A stretch of DNA of 64,000 bases from assembly GCA_022842165.1 (NCBI GenBank), contig JALHQC010000003.1, positions 1-64,000 on the forward strand, in the 5' to 3' direction. Source of the DNA: a bacterium (GTDB lineage Bacteria > Pseudomonadota > Alphaproteobacteria > Rhizobiales > Aestuariivirgaceae). A model generated the notes under the pieces. It saw nothing but the letters and a program-made list of their open reading frames with translations, was not told the origin of the DNA and made no database searches. How positions within the stretch are numbered: position 1 is the stretch's first letter; each line of letters begins with the position of its first letter. Made by a program: the position numbers and the translations under genes. Below, piece after piece: positions 44,491 to 53,861 of the stretch.

Positions 44491-46560
44491 ATGAGCGACA
44501 AGCCGGTAAGGTTGTTGATCGTAGACGACGATGACGAGGACATCTATCTCATCAACGACGCTTTGAGCGAAGTCGTCGAGACGGTGTATGAAGTCACGTC
44601 CGTGACGTCAGCTCTCGCGGCGATGGCCAAGCTGTCCCAGCACACTTACGACGTCATCATATCAGACTACCGCCTGGGCCATGTGACGGGCGTCGACTTC
44701 ATGAAAAATGTGCGGCTTGCCGGTATCGACACGCCGATGATCCTGCTCACCGGTCTTGCCGGGCACCTGATCGACAAGGCGGCGCTCGAGGCCGGCGCCT
44801 CGGACTTCCTGCCCAAGGCTTCGCTGCAGGGGTCGGTTCTCGACCGCTCGATCCGCTATGCGCTGGCCCATGCCAACCGTCAGCGCCTTCTGCATGCGGT
44901 GCTGAAGACCACAATCTCGGGAATGGCGGTTCTCGATTCGCACCGTGTCCTGACGCTGTGGAACCCGAGCTTCGCGGAATTCGCGGAAGCCGCATTTGGA
45001 ACCGATGCCGGCCGGCTCGAGAAGCTTGTCGATCTGGCGATGAAGGCTGGTGCGCAGGACATCGAAGTCGGCGACAGGACGGCCGAGGTACACTGCATGG
45101 CACTACCCGATGGCGGGAACGTGCTGGCGTTGCACGACGTGACCGCGCGCGTGACCGAGCTGCGCGAACGCGAACTGGCGGAACAGCGCGTTCGCAAGAT
45201 CGCCATGCATGACACGCTTACCGCGCTTCCGAACCGGATCGCCTTCAACGATCGGCTCGATGAGAACCTGGCCGAGGCATCGCAGGATGGCCGGCGCCTG
45301 GCGATTCTTAGCTTCGATTTTAACCGCTTCAAGGAAGTGAACGACCTGTTCGGCCATGCCGCGGGCGACGAACTGCTGAAGACGACTGCGCACCGGCTGA
45401 TACCCATTCTCTTTCATGGCGACTTCGCGGCCCGTCTTGGCGGCGATGAATTTGTGCTCATTCATCATGTGAGGGACGAACACAGCGCAGCGCTGCTCGC
45501 CAACAGGGTGGCTGAAAGCCTGTCCATGCCTGTCGAGTACCAGGGCCGCATGATGGAGCCCGGCGTCAGCATCGGCATCGCCTATTTCCCGGACCATGGC
45601 ACCCGGCGCGAGGAACTTCTCGCCAATGCCGATCTCGCGATGTACCGCGCCAAGTCCGGAATTGGCAGCTCGTTCTGCGTTTTCGATGCGGACATGGACG
45701 AATTCATCCGTGAGCGCCGGAAGATCGCTCTAGAACTGCGCAACGCCCTCCACAACGACGAATTCGTTCTCTATTGCCAGCCGCAGCACCGCACGAACAG
45801 CGGAGAACTTGTGGGCTATGAAGTGCTCCTGCGCTGGATGAGCCCGACGCGCGGCATGGTTTCCCCGCAGGACTTCATCCTGATCGCCGAGGAAACTGGC
45901 ATCATCAAGGAGATCGATGACTGGGTCATGCGCGCTGCCTGCACGGCGGCGGTGAAGTGGAGCTTGCCGCTCAAGATCGCCGTCAATGTCTCGGCGCGTG
46001 CTATCTGCCATGCCGGCATTGTCGATACGGTCCGGAACGTGCTGATCGAAACGGGCCTGCCGCCGTCGCGCCTGGAGATCGAGGTGACCGAGACGGCCCT
46101 CATCAATGACCTCAGCCGCGCGCTGCACAATCTGCGCCAGATCAAGGCGTGCGGCGTCGCCATCGCCATGGATGACTTCGGCACGGGCTATTCCTCGCTG
46201 TCGCTTCTCAATTCGTTTCCGTTCGACAAGATCAAGATCGACCGATCGTTTATCCAGGCGGTTGGGCTGAACGACCGCGCGGACTCGATCTTCCGCGCCG
46301 TGGCGGGCATGGGCAAGGCGCTGAGCGTTCCAGTCCTGGTCGAGGGAATCGAGACGCTGGAGCAGCTCGAGTTCGCGCAGGCGCTGGGCTGCGAGGAAGT
46401 GCAGGGCTATTTCCATGGCCGGCCCATTCCGGAGTCCGGGATCGAGAAGATCGAGCGCGATGGCGCGGTGTCTTCCGCTGTCAGCATTCGGGCCGACGAC
46501 ATGATCTTGCCGATTTCGCCCGTCAAATTGCCAGCCGCCGCCAAGGGCGCAGCCGCCTGA
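44491..46560 (+). CDS. Receiver-PAS-GGDEF-EAL cyclic-di-GMP protein
   Basis: 689 residues. A receiver domain (phospho-Asp59 in SDYRLG) is followed by a PAS-like region (about residues 130-235), GGDEF (G317-F321, intact) and an EAL domain whose signature reads EVL (E444) with DDFGTGYSS and KIDRSF intact. Both synthesis and breakdown of cyclic-di-GMP are possible. It begins 73 bases after the carrier-protein gene on the same strand, so a phosphorylation-controlled cyclic-di-GMP input to the envelope-acylation operon is plausible. Confidence 0.93.
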   Translation: MSDKPVRLLIVDDDDEDIYLINDALSEVVETVYEVTSVTSALAAMAKLSQHTYDVIISDYRLGHVTGVDFMKNVRLAGIDTPMILLTGLAGHLIDKAALEAGASDFLPKASLQGSVLDRSIRYALAHANRQRLLHAVLKTTISGMAVLDSHRVLTLWNPSFAEFAEAAFGTDAGRLEKLVDLAMKAGAQDIEVGDRTAEVHCMALPDGGNVLALHDVTARVTELRERELAEQRVRKIAMHDTLTALPNRIAFNDRLDENLAEASQDGRRLAILSFDFNRFKEVNDLFGHAAGDELLKTTAHRLIPILFHGDFAARLGGDEFVLIHHVRDEHSAALLANRVAESLSMPVEYQGRMMEPGVSIGIAYFPDHGTRREELLANADLAMYRAKSGIGSSFCVFDADMDEFIRERRKIALELRNALHNDEFVLYCQPQHRTNSGELVGYEVLLRWMSPTRGMVSPQDFILIAEETGIIKEIDDWVMRAACTAAVKWSLPLKIAVNVSARAICHAGIVDTVRNVLIETGLPPSRLEIEVTETALINDLSRALHNLRQIKACGVAIAMDDFGTGYSSLSLLNSFPFDKIKIDRSFIQAVGLNDRADSIFRAVAGMGKALSVPVLVEGIETLEQLEFAQALGCEEVQGYFHGRPIPESGIEKIERDGAVSSAVSIRADDMILPISPVKLPAAAKGAAA

Positions 46561-46667
46561 CAGGGCTTCCTCGATCTGCTGTAAGCAATCGTTAGGCAAG
46601 CCGTTTCACCGAACATTAAAGCCGATGTGCGATAGTAGTCTCACACAAGAGGTGAGGAGTGGAAGAA

Positions 46668-47126
46668 ATGAATCGCAGGGAAATGGCGCGCGCTGGTGGA
46701 GTGTTCGCCGGGCTTGCAGTGATGGGCGCGGTGATGAGCAAGCCTGCGCTGGCGTGCTCCGATGACGATCTGAAGAAGGCCGTCGAGGAATTCCGCAAGG
46801 CGATGGTCGAAGGCAATGGCGCACGCCTGCTCGAACTGATGAGCGACGACTGCAGCTTCGGTCATGCCAACAACGTCATCCAGACCAAACTTGAGTTCGT
46901 CAAGACGGTTGTCGAGAAGACGGAAGTCTTCAAGGCGATCAATCTCTCGGGTCACGACATCAAGGTGAGCGGCGATACCGGCATCGCCCGGCATGTGTTC
47001 GACTCGGACCTCAACTTCATGGGCAAGGACATGCACCTGACCCTGAACATCCTGATGGTCTGGCGCAACGAGGATGGCCGCTGGCGCCTGATCGCCCGGC
47101 AGTCCTTCAAGCCGATCACCGTCTGA
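46668..47126 (+). CDS. Exported NTF2-like (DUF4440/SnoaL) protein with Tat-type signal
   Basis: 152 residues from ATG 46668, eight bases after GAGGAG (GTG 46659 is upstream). The twin-Arg-like start NRREMARAGG with a hydrophobic core and a cut near ALACS suggests Tat export. The mature part fits an NTF2-like cone (FRKAMVEGNGARLLELMSDDCSFGHANN; RWRLIARQSF). Such domains bind small ligands or serve as ketosteroid-isomerase-like scaffolds. A strong terminator follows. Role unknown. Confidence 0.78.
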   Translation: MNRREMARAGGVFAGLAVMGAVMSKPALACSDDDLKKAVEEFRKAMVEGNGARLLELMSDDCSFGHANNVIQTKLEFVKTVVEKTEVFKAINLSGHDIKVSGDTGIARHVFDSDLNFMGKDMHLTLNILMVWRNEDGRWRLIARQSFKPITV

Positions 47127-47145
47127 TCCGGCAACAACGAAATTC

Positions 47146-47176
47146 GGGCCGCCCCGGCCAAGCCGGTTGGCGGCCC
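47146..47176. terminator. Intrinsic terminator, possibly bidirectional
   Basis: GGGCCGCC (47146-47153) pairs with GGCGGCCC (47169-47176), and an inner CCGGC/GCCGG (47154-47166) extends the stem with one small bulge. A TGTTTTA tract follows on the plus strand. It sits between two convergent genes, so it would stop both. Confidence 0.75.
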
Positions 47177-47196
47177 ATGCTGTTTTACAGTTCGTC

Positions 47197-47766
47197 TCAG
47201 TTGCTGGCGAGCTGCGAGGTACCGGCCGTGATGGTCAGGCTGTCCACCGAGACATAGGCGGCATCCGACTGGCCGTTTTTCCGGGCATAGGCCTGCACCC
47301 CCACTTTCAGGGGATTGGGCATGCGTCCGTTGGCCGGAAGCACAAACTCGATGTTGCGGCTGAATTTCTCGGATGCGGCCTGGCCCGCGGGCCATTCGAT
47401 GATCTTTTCCTCCTGGCCGACAGTGATGGTGAGACGGGTGATGCCTTCGCCGCTCTTGATCACATGGCCCTCGACGCTGACGATGAAACGGGAAAAACTC
47501 TCGAGATCGGGCTGGATCACGTCATAGTGGCCATAAAGCCTGTTGCTTGCCTCAAGCGTTGCGCCATCGGCCTTGGCTTCGAGCGGTGCAAAGGTCATGG
47601 TGATGCTGCGGCCATCGTCGGATGAAGCCACCTTGTATTCATCCCAGCCGTTCGACGTATCAGCCTCGACGATGAAGCTGCCCCATTCCAGCCTTGCGAT
47701 ATCCGCCGCGAAGACCGTGCCCGGAAAGAACAGCGACAGGACAAGCAATGAGACCGGCAACTTCAT
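47197..47766 (-). CDS. Secreted protein of unknown function under a CtrA-type box
   Basis: 189 residues with a clear signal peptide (Lys start, core LLVLSLFFPGTVFA, cut near residue 21). The mature part is beta-rich (DIARLEWGSFIVEAD..., SITMTFAPL, RFIVSVEGHV, RLTITVG) with no cysteines and no domain I recognise, perhaps a jellyroll-like periplasmic protein. A TTAA-N7-TTAA site ends 18 bases before its start codon, which suggests control by the cell-cycle regulator CtrA. It is monocistronic, converging on the NTF2-like gene. Confidence 0.7.
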   Translation of the reverse strand: MKLPVSLLVLSLFFPGTVFAADIARLEWGSFIVEADTSNGWDEYKVASSDDGRSITMTFAPLEAKADGATLEASNRLYGHYDVIQPDLESFSRFIVSVEGHVIKSGEGITRLTITVGQEEKIIEWPAGQAASEKFSRNIEFVLPANGRMPNPLKVGVQAYARKNGQSDAAYVSVDSLTITAGTSQLASN

Positions 47767-47783
47767 CGAACAAGCTCCACGCG

Positions 47784-47798
47784 TTAACAGTTTGTTAA
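47784..47798. promoter_or_regulatory. Full-consensus CtrA box
   Basis: TTAA (47784-47787) and TTAA (47795-47798) are spaced by exactly seven bases, the complete alphaproteobacterial CtrA consensus. It lies 18 bases from the start codon of the leftward secreted-protein gene, so depending on the transcript start it could repress or activate. Confidence 0.6.
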
Positions 47799-48060
47799 TA
47801 GGCGTGTGACTGGTGATTCGAAAGGCGCCGCAAGAGGCCTGTGGAAATCCTGCCGGTTCAGGGAAAAATCCGTGGCAGACGGGGCCGAAGGTAACCAGCC
47901 GCTAACGATGCCCGGATTGAAATCCACACCGCCGCGGCTTCGAGACCTGAGGCCTCTGCCTTTCAGAAGACAATGTTAAAGCTTTCCAGCCATAACGGTG
48001 CGGTGACCGCAGGTTTGCCGCGCGCCAGTGAGCCTGCCTTCAACTGGATGGGAACGAAAG

Positions 48061-49038
48061 ATGAAGATCGCTCGCCTTGCATTTGCCGCTGCCCTGGCAC
48101 CTCTTGCTGCATTTTCCGTGCCTGCAACTGCAGCCCAAAAGTGGGACATGCCGATGGCTTATCCCGCCGGCAATTTCCATTCCGTCAACGCCAAGAACTT
48201 CGCTGAATGCGTGAAGACGGCGACCTCGGGCGAAATCGACATCGTGACCCACCCCGGCGGCACGCTGTTCAAGGGCAACGACATCAAGCGCGCCGTGCAA
48301 TCCGGACAGACGCAGATCGGCGAGCGGCTGCTCTCAGCGCATGAAAACGAGAATCCGCTGTTCGGCCTCGATTCCATCCCCTTCATCGCCAGTTCCTATG
48401 ACAAGTCCGAGAAACTATGGCAGGCCGGCAAGCCCGAGATTTCCAAGTCACTCGATGCGCAGGGCCTGGTGATGCTCTATTCCGTGCCGTGGCCGCCGCA
48501 GGGCATGTATTTCAAGAAGGAAGTGAATTCCACCGCCGACATGGCGGGCGTGAAGGTTCGCTCCTACAACAATTCCACGGGCCGCATCTCGGAGCTGTCA
48601 GGCATGGTGCCGGTGCAGATCGAGGCTTCGGAAATCACGCAAGGGCTGATCACCGGCGTCATCGAGTCGCTGATCACGTCCGCCGTAACAGGGCAGGACA
48701 GCAAGGCCTGGGAACAGCTTTCGCACTTCTACAAGGTCAATGCCTGGCAGCCGCGCAACTTCGTGCTGGTCAACAAGGACGCTTGGACCGCGCTCGACGA
48801 CAAAACCCGCGGCAGCATCACCACCTGCGCGGCGGAGGCTGAGGCCAACGGCGTCAAGATGTCGATCGAAGCCAATGACAAGGCGCTCGCCGAACTTGAG
48901 AAGAACGGGATGAAAGTGCTCGATCCTTCGGAAAAGCTCGCAGGCGAACTGCGCGGTTTCGGCGAGACGATGGCAAATGAATGGAAGGAAAAGGCAGGCG
49001 AGGCCGGCAAGGCCGTCCTTGACGCCTACGCGAAATAA
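48061..49038 (+). CDS. dctP: TRAP transporter solute-binding protein
   Basis: 325 residues from ATG 48061; upstream codons of the frame are not part of it. A signal peptide (cut near ATAAQ, about residue 23) is followed by a DctP-type fold with SIPFIASSYDK near residue 110 and the KVRSYNN substrate-Arg region near 172. It captures organic acids or similar solutes for DctQM. The ligand cannot be named; dicarboxylates are only one class for this family. A hairpin separates it from dctQ. Confidence 0.9.
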   Translation: MKIARLAFAAALAPLAAFSVPATAAQKWDMPMAYPAGNFHSVNAKNFAECVKTATSGEIDIVTHPGGTLFKGNDIKRAVQSGQTQIGERLLSAHENENPLFGLDSIPFIASSYDKSEKLWQAGKPEISKSLDAQGLVMLYSVPWPPQGMYFKKEVNSTADMAGVKVRSYNNSTGRISELSGMVPVQIEASEITQGLITGVIESLITSAVTGQDSKAWEQLSHFYKVNAWQPRNFVLVNKDAWTALDDKTRGSITTCAAEAEANGVKMSIEANDKALAELEKNGMKVLDPSEKLAGELRGFGETMANEWKEKAGEAGKAVLDAYAK

Positions 49039-49048
49039 TCTCGCCCCA

Positions 49049-49071
49049 GGCCGGGCCCACGTGATCCGGCC
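49049..49071 (+). terminator. Intercistronic hairpin between dctP and dctQ
   Basis: GGCCGG (49049-49054) pairs with CCGGCC (49066-49071), 10 bases after the dctP stop and without a T-run. As in many transporter operons, it may keep the binding-protein message more abundant than the permease message. Confidence 0.4.
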
Positions 49072-49095
49072 CCGCTCTCCCTGCAAGGACAAGCA

Positions 49096-49659
49096 ATGGC
49101 TTTCGCCGCTCTTGAAGGTTCCGCCCACTCCGCAAAGGGGCGGAGCATGGTGATGGTGGCCCGCCGTGTTCTGGATACTGCCTATCTCTGGGCGGCCTAT
49201 CTGGCAGCCGCCAGCATGGTTGTCATCCTGCTGCTGACGCTGACGCAGATCGTTAGCCGCTATCTGGGCATCAGTATCCGCGGGCTTTCCGATTACGCGG
49301 GATATTTCATGGCATCGGCTGCCTTTCTGGCTTTCGCTCACGCGCTGAACCAGGGCGCGCATGTGCGGATCGAATTGTTGTTAGGCACGCTGGGGCGCTT
49401 CCGGCGCACCGCGGAGACAGCTTCGCTTGGTCTGTCGGCGCTGATTGGCAGCTGGTTTGCCTACTATGCCTGCAACATGGCGTACCTGACCTATCAGTAT
49501 GGTGACATCAGCACCGGTCTCGATGCAACACCGCTATGGATTCCGCAGCTTTCGATGGCGGTTGGATCGGTGCTCTTCGCGGTGGCGCTCGGCGACAGCT
49601 TCCTGCAGCGCGTCTTCACCGGCCGTGACGGCATCCGCACGTCGAGCGGCAATCATTGA
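49096..49659 (+). CDS. dctQ: TRAP transporter small permease
   Basis: 187 residues with four predicted helices, DctQ family (YAGYFMASAAFLAFAHALNQGAHVRIE near the middle is typical). It bridges the binding protein and DctM in the inner membrane. It is in the same operon as dctP (58 bases) and dctM (17 bases). Confidence 0.9.
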   Translation: MAFAALEGSAHSAKGRSMVMVARRVLDTAYLWAAYLAAASMVVILLLTLTQIVSRYLGISIRGLSDYAGYFMASAAFLAFAHALNQGAHVRIELLLGTLGRFRRTAETASLGLSALIGSWFAYYACNMAYLTYQYGDISTGLDATPLWIPQLSMAVGSVLFAVALGDSFLQRVFTGRDGIRTSSGNH

Positions 49660-49675
49660 AGAAGGTCGGTGCTGC

Positions 49676-50986
49676 ATGGATTCGATGACCATACTCTTCG
49701 TCCTGCTCGGCCTGATGTTCCTTCTGCTGGGCTCGGGGATATGGATTGGCCTGTCTCTCATGGCGGTTGCCGCCATCGCCATCGACGTCTTTGCCGGCCG
49801 GCCCGCGGGCGCTTCGATCGCAACCACCATCTGGTCATCCTCCTCCTCATGGATGCTCACGTCGCTGCCGATGTTCGTGTGGATGGGCGATATCCTCTTC
49901 CGCACCAAATTGTCCGAAAGCCTGTTCCGCGGCCTCGCTCCCCTGATGGGACGCCTTCCGGGCGGCCTTCTGCATACCAATGTGATGGGATGCACCTTGT
50001 TCGGCGCAGTCTCGGGGTCCTCGGCCGCGACGCTTTCGACAGTTTCCAAGATCACGGTGCCTGAACTGCTGAAGCGCAATTATCCCGAGCCGATGGTCGT
50101 CGGAACGATGGCGGGCGCCGCCACGCTCGGACTGATGATCCCGCCGTCGATCATCATGATCGTTTATGGCGTGATGACCAATGAATCGATTGCAGCAGTC
50201 AACATCGCGGGGATCATCCCCGGCCTGGTGCTGGCGGTCATGTTCATGGGTTACATAGCCATCCGCACCACATTCATGCGCGGCTACCGGCCACATGCGG
50301 AACCTAGCCTCAGCATCATCGATCGTCTGCGCGCAGTCCGTCACCTTCTTCCGGTGCTGGCCCTGATGACGGTGGTGATCGGCTCGATGTTCAGCGGAAT
50401 CGCAACGGCGACCGAGGCCGCGGCCGTTGGCGTCGCCGGTGCCTTCGGGCTGGCCTGGATGCAAGGCACCCTGAGCTGGAAAAGCTTCAGCGAAAGCCTG
50501 ATGAGCGCCACGCTTACTTCCGCGATGATCGCCTTCATTCTGGCAGCCGCGGCTTCCCTGTCGCTGGCGATGGGTTTTCTCGGCCTTCCCGAGGCGCTTG
50601 CCACATGGGTGGGGTCGATGGAGCTTTCGCCTTTCGGACTGCTTATGGGCCTGTTTGCACTCTATGTGGTTCTGGGCTGCTTCCTCGACGGCATCTCCTG
50701 CGTGGCGCTGACGATCGCCATCATCGAGCCGCTGGTGCGGCAGGCCGGCATCGACATGATCTGGTTCGGCATCTTCGTGGTGCTCGTCGTCGAGATGGCG
50801 CAGATCACGCCGCCCGTCGGCTTCAACCTGTTCGTTCTGCAGTCGATGACGGGTCATGACATGTTCAAGATCGCGCGCTGGGCGTTCCCGCAGTTCGTGA
50901 TCATGGTCGCCATGGTTTTCCTGCTGATCGCGGTGCCCGAGCTGGCCACCTGGCTGCCCAAGCAGATGATCCCCGTGCGGGGCTAG
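49676..50986 (+). CDS. dctM: TRAP transporter large permease
   Basis: 436 residues from ATG 49676, 17 bases after the dctQ stop; the frame extends upstream only over dctQ. Twelve or so helices with DctM hallmarks (GAVSGSSAATLSTVSKITVPEL; LGLMIPPSIIMIVYG; AQITPPVGFNLFV). It is the sodium-driven channel subunit of the transporter. It is the last gene of the operon. The 278 bases up to the next gene hold no gene I can support. Confidence 0.94.
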   Translation: MDSMTILFVLLGLMFLLLGSGIWIGLSLMAVAAIAIDVFAGRPAGASIATTIWSSSSSWMLTSLPMFVWMGDILFRTKLSESLFRGLAPLMGRLPGGLLHTNVMGCTLFGAVSGSSAATLSTVSKITVPELLKRNYPEPMVVGTMAGAATLGLMIPPSIIMIVYGVMTNESIAAVNIAGIIPGLVLAVMFMGYIAIRTTFMRGYRPHAEPSLSIIDRLRAVRHLLPVLALMTVVIGSMFSGIATATEAAAVGVAGAFGLAWMQGTLSWKSFSESLMSATLTSAMIAFILAAAASLSLAMGFLGLPEALATWVGSMELSPFGLLMGLFALYVVLGCFLDGISCVALTIAIIEPLVRQAGIDMIWFGIFVVLVVEMAQITPPVGFNLFVLQSMTGHDMFKIARWAFPQFVIMVAMVFLLIAVPELATWLPKQMIPVRG

Positions 50987-51264
50987 ACTTGTGCCAAAAC
51001 CGTCCGCCCGGCATCGGGTAGAAACCACATTTTAATCCTTTTTTTCCTGTTTGAAACTGTTTGGAAACCCTGATCCGCCATGATGGACACATGGCAAGCG
51101 GAACCGGAGCGGGGAAGCGCCAGGGGCGGTCCGGGATCATGTACTGCGTACCCGGACACCAGTTTGCGCGAGGGGCCTCCGATTGGACGGCCCCTCGACG
51201 CGTTTGAGAGCAGCGCAATTCTATCCTTGCGGATCCGGGCACAAGACATGACATTTCAACGGTC

Positions 51265-52278
51265 ATGCCCGTGCAACCTCCATTCGAATCATGGCTCCGT
51301 CCCGATGGATCCGGCCTCTATTGCGTGCCGGGCGATTTCCATATCGACCCGCATGCCGCCGTTCCCCGGGCGGTGATCACACATGGCCATTCCGATCATG
51401 CGCGGCCGGGCCATGGCGCGGTTCTGGCCACCGCGGATACGCTCGAAATCATGAAGCTTCGTCTCGGGCAAGGCGCCGGCGATAGTCTCCAGCCGCTGGA
51501 CTATGGCGAGGCTCTCAAGGTGCGGGACGTGACGGTGCGGCTCGTGCCTGCGGGGCATATCCTTGGCTCGGCGCAGGTGGTGATCGAATATCAAGGCCAG
51601 CGCGCGGTGATCTCGGGGGACTACAAGCGCCATGCCGATCCGACCTGCGAGGCTTATGAACTCGTGCCCTGCGATCTCTTCATCACGGAGGCGACGTTCG
51701 GGCTGCCGATCTACCGCCATGAACCCGATACCGGGGAGGTCGCGAAGCTCATCGCATCGCTCAAGGATTTTCCGGAGCGTACGCACCAGGTGGGGGTCTA
51801 CGGGTTGGGCAAGTGCCAGCGCCTCATCGCGCTGCTGCGCCAGGCGGGATTTGACCGGCCGGTCTATCTCCATGGCGCGCTGCGCTCGATGACGGACTAT
51901 TACCTGGCGCGGGGCTTTGCTCTGGGGCCGGTGCCGTCCGTATCTGATACCAAGGAAAAGCTCGCAGGCGAGATCGTTCTGTCGCCGCCATCGGCGCTGG
52001 GCGACCGGTGGTCGCGGCGCTTTGCCGATCCTCTCGCGGGCTTTGCGTCCGGCTGGATGCGGATCAGGGGCAGGGTGCGCCAGCGCGGCGTGGAACTGCC
52101 GCTCATCATTTCGGATCACTGCGACTGGCCTGAGCTTCTGCAAACGATTGCAGAAACGGGTGCAAGGGAAGTCTGGGTGACTCACGGGCGCGAGGATGCC
52201 CTGGTGCACGAAGTCAGCAAGATGGGCGTCAAGGCGCGGGCGCTGGCGCTTGTCGGTCGCGAGGACGAAGCCGAATGA
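51265..52278 (+). CDS. Ligase-associated DNA exonuclease (MBL/beta-CASP-like)
   Basis: 337 residues. A metallo-beta-lactamase fold with THGHSDHARPGH (about residues 39-50) as the HxHxDH motif, AGHILGSAQ and SGDYKRH further on, matching the ligase-associated exonuclease group related to SNM1/Artemis-type nucleases. The stop overlaps the ligase start (ATGA), so the two are co-translated. Together they probably process and seal DNA ends in a repair pathway. The helicase often found with this pair is not in the neighbourhood. Confidence 0.92.
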   Translation: MPVQPPFESWLRPDGSGLYCVPGDFHIDPHAAVPRAVITHGHSDHARPGHGAVLATADTLEIMKLRLGQGAGDSLQPLDYGEALKVRDVTVRLVPAGHILGSAQVVIEYQGQRAVISGDYKRHADPTCEAYELVPCDLFITEATFGLPIYRHEPDTGEVAKLIASLKDFPERTHQVGVYGLGKCQRLIALLRQAGFDRPVYLHGALRSMTDYYLARGFALGPVPSVSDTKEKLAGEIVLSPPSALGDRWSRRFADPLAGFASGWMRIRGRVRQRGVELPLIISDHCDWPELLQTIAETGAREVWVTHGREDALVHEVSKMGVKARALALVGREDEAE

Positions 52279-53861
52279 AGGCCTTCGCGACGCTCCTCGA
52301 TCGGCTGACCTACACGCCATCGCGCAATGGCAAGCTGACGCTGATGCGGAACTATTTCCGGGCAACACCGGATCCCGATCGCGGCTTCGCGCTGGCCGCG
52401 CTCACCGATGGCCTGCCGATCAGTTTTCCGCTGCGCAGGGTACTGGCCGATATTGGCGAAAGCCGCTTCGACCCCGAACTGTTCCGGCTTTCGCGCCACG
52501 ACGTCGGCGATACGGCAGAAACCGTCGCGCTGATCTGGCCGGTGACACAGGCCGGCGCTGACGCGCCGCGCCTGTCGGATGTCGTCGCCGCAGTTTCCGC
52601 CGCCGGACGTGGCGGCCATGCGGCACTTCTCACACAATGGCTTGACAGGCTCGACGCCACCGGGCGCTGGGCACTCCTGAAGTTCTTGAGCGGCGCACCG
52701 CGGGTGGGCGTTTCCGCCCGGCTTGCAAAACAGGCGGTTGCCGATGCCTTCGGGCAAGGCGTCGATGATATCGAGGAACTCTGGCACGGCCTTGCTCCGC
52801 CCTATCTTCAGCTGTTCGACTGGCTGGAACAGAAATCCGAGCGGCCTTCGATGTCCGCGACACCGATTTTCAGACCCTTGATGCTGGCGCATGCGCTGGA
52901 GGATGCCGAATGGGCAGGGCTCGACCTGCAGGATTTCGCAGCCGAGTGGAAATGGGATGGTATCCGCATCCAGGCCGCTGCCAAGGGCGGCGTCACCCGG
53001 TTGTTCTCGCGCACCGGCGATGACATTGGCGGGGCGTTCCCCGAGCTTCTCGACCACTTCAAGTTCGACGCCATACTCGATGGTGAGTTGCTGGTGGTTC
53101 GCGACGGTGCGGTGGCGCCTTTTGCCGATCTGCAGCAGCGGTTGAACCGCAAGAGCGTGACCCGCGCCATGATGGTGAAATACCCCGTCCATGTGCGCTT
53201 CTACGATGCGCTCGAAATCGGCGGTGAAGACTTGAGAGGCCTGAGCTTCACCGACAGGCGCAAGCGGCTTGAGGCCTGGCACCAGGAGTTCGGCCCGCCC
53301 CACAGCGACCTTTCCGCGGTTCTGTCCTTCGACAGCAAGGACGCCCTGAAACTCCGCTGGGAGGCGACGCGCGAGGAGGGGATCGAGGGCCTCATGCTGA
53401 AGCGCCGTGATAGCCCCTATCTCGCGGGCCGGCCAAAGGGCCACTGGTACAAGTGGAAGCGCGCGGCGCTCACCGCCGACTGCGTGATGCTCTATGCCCA
53501 GAAGGGTGCTGGAAAGCGCTCATCCTTCTATTCGGACTACACGTTCGGCGCGTGGGCCGAGAAAGACGGCGTGCGGACGCTGGTTCCGGTTGGCAAGGCC
53601 TATTCGGGCTTCACCGATGACGAGCTGGCCCAGCTTGACCGCTTTGTGCGGCAGAACACCATCGAACGCTTCGGCCCGGTCCGATCGGTCACGCCGAAGC
53701 TCGTGCTGGAAGTGGCCTTCGATGCGGTGCAGGAATCCGCTCGCCACAAGTCGGGCATCGCGATGCGGTTTCCGCGCGTGTCACGCATCCGGTGGGACAA
53801 GCCCGCCGCCGAGGCCGATACGCTGGAGACGCTGAAGGCGCTGATCAGCGCAGCCCGGTGA
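52275..53861 (+). CDS. ATP-dependent DNA ligase
   Basis: 528 residues. An N-terminal ligase DNA-binding domain (about residues 1-190) precedes the adenylation domain with the catalytic Lys in EWKWDGIRIQ (about residues 219-228), motif III-like FDAILDGELL, motif IV-like EGLMLKRRDSPY and motif V-like HWYKWKR, then an OB-fold. It seals nicks using ATP. Bacteria use NAD-dependent LigA for replication; such extra ligases serve repair, here with the coupled exonuclease. The 3' end overlaps the convergent acetamidase gene by 17 bases. Confidence 0.94.
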   Translation: MKAFATLLDRLTYTPSRNGKLTLMRNYFRATPDPDRGFALAALTDGLPISFPLRRVLADIGESRFDPELFRLSRHDVGDTAETVALIWPVTQAGADAPRLSDVVAAVSAAGRGGHAALLTQWLDRLDATGRWALLKFLSGAPRVGVSARLAKQAVADAFGQGVDDIEELWHGLAPPYLQLFDWLEQKSERPSMSATPIFRPLMLAHALEDAEWAGLDLQDFAAEWKWDGIRIQAAAKGGVTRLFSRTGDDIGGAFPELLDHFKFDAILDGELLVVRDGAVAPFADLQQRLNRKSVTRAMMVKYPVHVRFYDALEIGGEDLRGLSFTDRRKRLEAWHQEFGPPHSDLSAVLSFDSKDALKLRWEATREEGIEGLMLKRRDSPYLAGRPKGHWYKWKRAALTADCVMLYAQKGAGKRSSFYSDYTFGAWAEKDGVRTLVPVGKAYSGFTDDELAQLDRFVRQNTIERFGPVRSVTPKLVLEVAFDAVQESARHKSGIAMRFPRVSRIRWDKPAAEADTLETLKALISAAR

